From contig CAUEEP010000869.1 of the NCBI GenBank assembly GCA_958450365.1, positions 310,001 to 374,000 of the forward strand: 64,000 bases of DNA, read 5' to 3'. The position numbers were made by a program, and so were the translations under genes. Every line of letters begins with the position of its first letter. The stretch's first letter is position 1. The notes beneath the pieces were generated by a model that worked only from the letters and a program-made list of their open reading frames with translations, had not been told where the DNA came from and did not search any database. This DNA comes from Mesorhabditis belari (Eukaryota > Nematoda > Chromadorea > Rhabditida > Rhabditidae). This document shows, in pieces, positions 60,768 through 64,000 of the stretch.

Positions 60768-61616
60768 GAATTGAAAACTGCCGAACTTTGAACTAAAATT
60801 TATTCAACATAAAACCATCAATTCATTCCAAATAATTTCCATTATTATTGACGAATTCTGCCGATTTTACAGGCAATTTGCGGATTCCTCTTTCGTAGTA
60901 GAATTTTGGTTTTTGTGTGAGACAAGTGTGAGACTCAAAAATGGAGGATTGGAGACTCAAAAATCGAGGAGATTTCCCAGTTTGAGCACTTTCTTCAAAA
61001 GAAACCCATTTTGGTGTCAATAGAAAAGTTGTAGAGAATCAAAAATTAGGCTTATAGGCAAATTTCCAAAAAGATACACTTAGTAGTTTCGCTTAAAATG
61101 CAAGTTTTGTGAAAATTCGTAACATTTGGCATTTCTTGGAAACCAGTTATTGAATCGTTCTGAAAATTTGGATATAAGCTTGATTTTTGATTCTCTACAA
61201 CTTTTCCATTGACACCAAAATGGGTTTCTTTTGAAGAAAGTGCTCAAACTGTCACATATGACAATAGCCCGCAGATTCACCTATCATAGATTGAGATTAG
61301 CCTTGATTTGAGGAGAAGTCAATGTCTAATTTGAGGATTCGGAGCCGGCCAGATGAGTTTGGGAAAGGGAAAGGGAAGGGGGTTATGTAAAAGCCCTGCG
61401 CCAGACGACGAGCGATTACGCAGCCGCACAAAGAACACACCGAACACACAAATTTTAAGCGAAACTACTAAGTGTATCTTTTTGGAAATTTGGATATAAG
61501 CTTGATTTTTGATTCTCTACAATTTTTCCATTAACACCAAAATGGGTTTCTTTTGAAGAAAGGGCTCAAACTGTCACATCTGACAATAGCCGGCAGTTTT
61601 CAATTCACCAACCCAA
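60768..61616. mobile_element. Mariner-type MITE, 849 bp
   Basis: Terminal inverted repeats of about 26 bp starting TTGGGTTGGTGAATTGAAAA, with TA on both sides (60766-60767 and 61617-61618). No transposase is visible. Internally a block with GTTTCTTTTGAAGAAAG occurs in inverted and direct copies (about 60985-61090, 61170-61260, 61480-61590). It lies just downstream of the secreted-protein gene. Confidence 0.8.
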
Positions 61617-62039
61617 TAGCTTCTAAATCTTCTAATTTTTACGATTCATTTTCAATTTTAGCTTTAAAATTCAATTTTTCTCTTTAAAATTCAATTTTCC
61701 AATAGCTATTTGTCGATTTTTTTTAAATAAGTGAAATTTAAACGCAAAACTTTTCCGATACCAGTGATTTTAAGCGTAACTTGTCAAAGAGAAAGGGTTT
61801 TTTTAAGGTTTTTGATCTAAAAATAGTGTAATTAACTTTAAAAAACCGATAGAAAACTTAAAGTACAGTAAAAGTAAAGTAAAAGAATTTTTAGATTTTG
61901 CATGAAAGTGTTCCCAAAAATTTTCAAATAAACCTAAAAAACCAGAGCCAAAAAAAACCCGCAAAAATTTTGACTCGTTTTTCTTTTCGCTGACAAACTT
62001 CTAGGGTCATTTTGATTGCCATTTTAATATTTTTTTTAA

Positions 62040-62200
62040 CAGTAACTGGTTACAGTAAGCTCTTGTCATCTTGTAGCTTACTGTAGAATGTTTTAAGCAT
62101 ACAATAAGCTTACAATAAGCTTACAATAAACTTGTGCCCTTTTACCTTACAAGTTAGAGTACAAGTCAGCTTACTGTAGCCAGTAAAATCTAGCTTTATA
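62040..62200. repeat. TACTGTAG/TACAATAAGCT cluster
   Basis: Mixed GCTTACTGTAG and CTTACAATAAG motifs in both orientations left of the foldback element. Confidence 0.65.
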
Positions 62201-62242
62201 GCTTTATCAATTTCTCGTTTGTGAATTTTTTTCTAATTCTTT

Positions 62243-62719
62243 GGGAGTGGGACAAATGCGACCTTTTTTCCGCACCCGGACATTTGCGCACCTTTTTTGC
62301 CCATTAGCGCACCTTTTTTCGCGTTTTAAAAAAGCTCTAAAAAGCTAATATTAACCAATTTCTATTCCAAATGTTGTTTTTCTAGGTAATTTTAGGGCGT
62401 AGAATCGAAATTTTGACATATCAGAGCTTGTGGAACCAATTTGAAAGACAAAACGGCTAGATCAAATTACAGAAAATTGTCGATTTTTCTCTTTGTATAA
62501 CTCCGTCCGTTTGTTTCCACAAGCTCTGATTTGTCAAAATTTCGATTCTCGGCCCTAAAATTACCTAGAAAAACAACTTTTGGAATAGAAATTGATTAAT
62601 ATTAGCTTTTTAGAGCTTTTTAAAAACGCAAAGAAGGTGCGCTAATGGGCAAGGTGCGGAAAAAAAGGTGGGCAAATGTCCGGGTGCGCAAAAAAAAGGT
62701 CGCATTTGTCCCACTCCCT
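62243..62719. mobile_element. Palindromic foldback element with 9-bp target duplication
   Basis: Two arms of about 210 bp are near-perfect reverse complements (starting GGGAGTGGGACAAATGCGAC) around a short centre at about 62455-62490. TAATTCTTT flanks both sides (62234-62242 and 62720-62728). A 9-bp duplication fits Mutator-like foldback elements better than mariner (TA) or hAT (8 bp). No coding capacity. Confidence 0.8.
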
Positions 62720-62984
62720 AATTCTTTAAAAGATTTCAGCCTGCATTTTCGTCTATGCATTCCGAAAAATAAAATTTTAAAAAAAGGAGCACTAAAAGTG
62801 CTATTTTTTTGTGAAAACTGATTGGTGCAATGATTTTTTTTGGCTTTCAATCGAAACTCGTTAAGCTTTTTCCCGGAACGATGTTTTCTTTTTGAAATTT
62901 TTTTTCTTATATAAAGCTTTTTAGTGATTTGTGTTATTTAAAGAATAAAGATTGCTTACAAGTTGCTTTGAAAGAGTATTTACA

Positions 62985-63300
62985 AGTCAGCTTACTGTAG
63001 CTTACTGTAGTAAGTTAAAAAAGTGAAAAGATAACAATTTACTTTCTAAAGTGCACTAAAAGATCTGAAAAGACTACTGTAACAGTTTGCTTACAGTTAC
63101 CTAGAAGACGATTGCTGCAGTGGCCTTTTGTAGTACTCTAACTTGTAAGATAAAAGGTTACAAGGTTACTGTAAGCTTAAAATATTTTACAGTAGGCTAC
63201 AAGATGACAAGCTTACTGTAAGCAGTTACCGTAAGCTTGTCATCTTGTTACAGTATCAGTTACAGTAAGCTACAGTAACCCAAGATGCTTCAATTTGAAA
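62985..63300. repeat. TACTGTAG cluster in both orientations
   Basis: AGCTTACTGTAGCTTACTGT, then interleaved CAGTTACAGTAAGCTACAGT. Together with 62040-62200 it brackets the 62243-62719 palindrome. Confidence 0.65.
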
Positions 63301-63312
63301 GATTACTGCAGT

Positions 63313-63391
63313 CAATATCAGTGTTTGGCTCTGGAACTGTATAAAGAGTATCGAATAAACAAAGATCGTCTCAATGAGTCTGTTTATCTAC
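63313..63391 (+). CDS. Weak exon candidate
   Basis: After ACTGCAG or TATCAG acceptors one frame reads CLALELYKEYRINKDRLNE then SVYL up to a GTGCGT donor at about 63392. The composition looks protein-coding, unlike the surrounding AT-rich DNA. No partner exon was found on either side, so no function is offered. It could be the first visible exon of a gene extending past the right edge. Confidence 0.25.
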
Positions 63392-64000
63392 GTGCGTGAA
63401 ACCGCTATCGTTAGCTTGTTTCAAGATGGAATGGTGGGTTTGTGTGTGTCAAACACTTCACACTGTTTCCCCAAACAGCACCAAAAGGGGTTCACCCAAG
63501 TGTGTCTTTTCCTTCTAAGCTTTTCCCTTCATTACCCACTTCTATCCATTTCTCCACTACAAATAAGAGCAAATCGCGTGAAAGGGGTTGGCAATAATGG
63601 CAAAATGTATTTTTAAAAACACACAAACAAATTCGTTTAAAAATTGCTAGTAATTGCTAAACAAATATAATACAAAAAAAAATGAGACCAGAGAATACAT
63701 TGTTATGTTATTATACAGAGAAAAAAGTGAATATTAAAATTTCTTCAGAGATCGACTGGACGATGCCAAAATGTGACTAAAAGGAAAATTTTGTGATATT
63801 ACAAATTCTCAACACTAAGCTTTATTTCTTTGACTTAAATCATAGCCTCAAAGAGCACAAACCACTACGGTTACCCAACAAAAAGTGGAATTTTACCAGT
63901 TTCCTACCTATGTTTTAAATTGATGAAATTCTGTCCAGTTAAATTTTGTGATACTCATAAACACCAACCAGAACCATCACCACATCCAACAGCGACATCT

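Overview
The window is nuclear DNA from a nematode. It is AT-rich, its introns end in the nematode TTTTCAG-type acceptor, it carries interstitial arrays of the nematode telomere unit TTAGGC, and its two best-preserved genes are orthologues of Caenorhabditis vab-19 (KANK) and plc-3 (phospholipase C-gamma). Species cannot be read from the sequence. I rebuilt genes by joining exons by hand, checking that splice phase matches at every junction.

Layout. 1-6160 (+): the last twelve exons of a vab-19/KANK gene (403 residues visible, C-terminal ankyrin repeats intact, N-terminus outside the window). 6161-9134: convergent intergenic DNA with foldback elements and a minisatellite. 9135-34981 (-): a complete plc-3/PLC-gamma gene of 38 coding exons and 1315 codons, all phases consistent, with a possible alternative 5' exon at about 39720-39868. 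Its introns hold most of the mobile elements: a transposase-less mariner coding only a DNA-binding domain, a rearranged mariner with the catalytic triad visible, a nested mariner composite, foldback MITEs, tRNA-like pseudogenes and many minisatellites. 42018-43403 (+): a small three-exon gene for a membrane protein with two CxxC motifs, resembling BRI3. 43404-50471: repeat-rich intergenic DNA. 50472-60590 (+): a putative secreted basic protein in four exons with very long introns. 60591-64000: mostly MITEs and TACTGTAG clusters, with one weak exon candidate.

The striking property is that almost every non-coding stretch over 300 bp is a private minisatellite, a TIR element or a large inverted repeat, and that short motifs (TTAGGC, TACTGTAG, and a paired motif of about 50 bp reading AGTGCGCTAGAAAG...GAGCACAAAGTACA) recur across the whole 64 kb. 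The genes do not form an operon; they are separate conserved genes whose introns have been colonised. Nothing here proves a new biological system. The best leads are the dispersed paired motif, the DNA-binding-domain-only mariner, and the family of intronic tRNA-like sequences.
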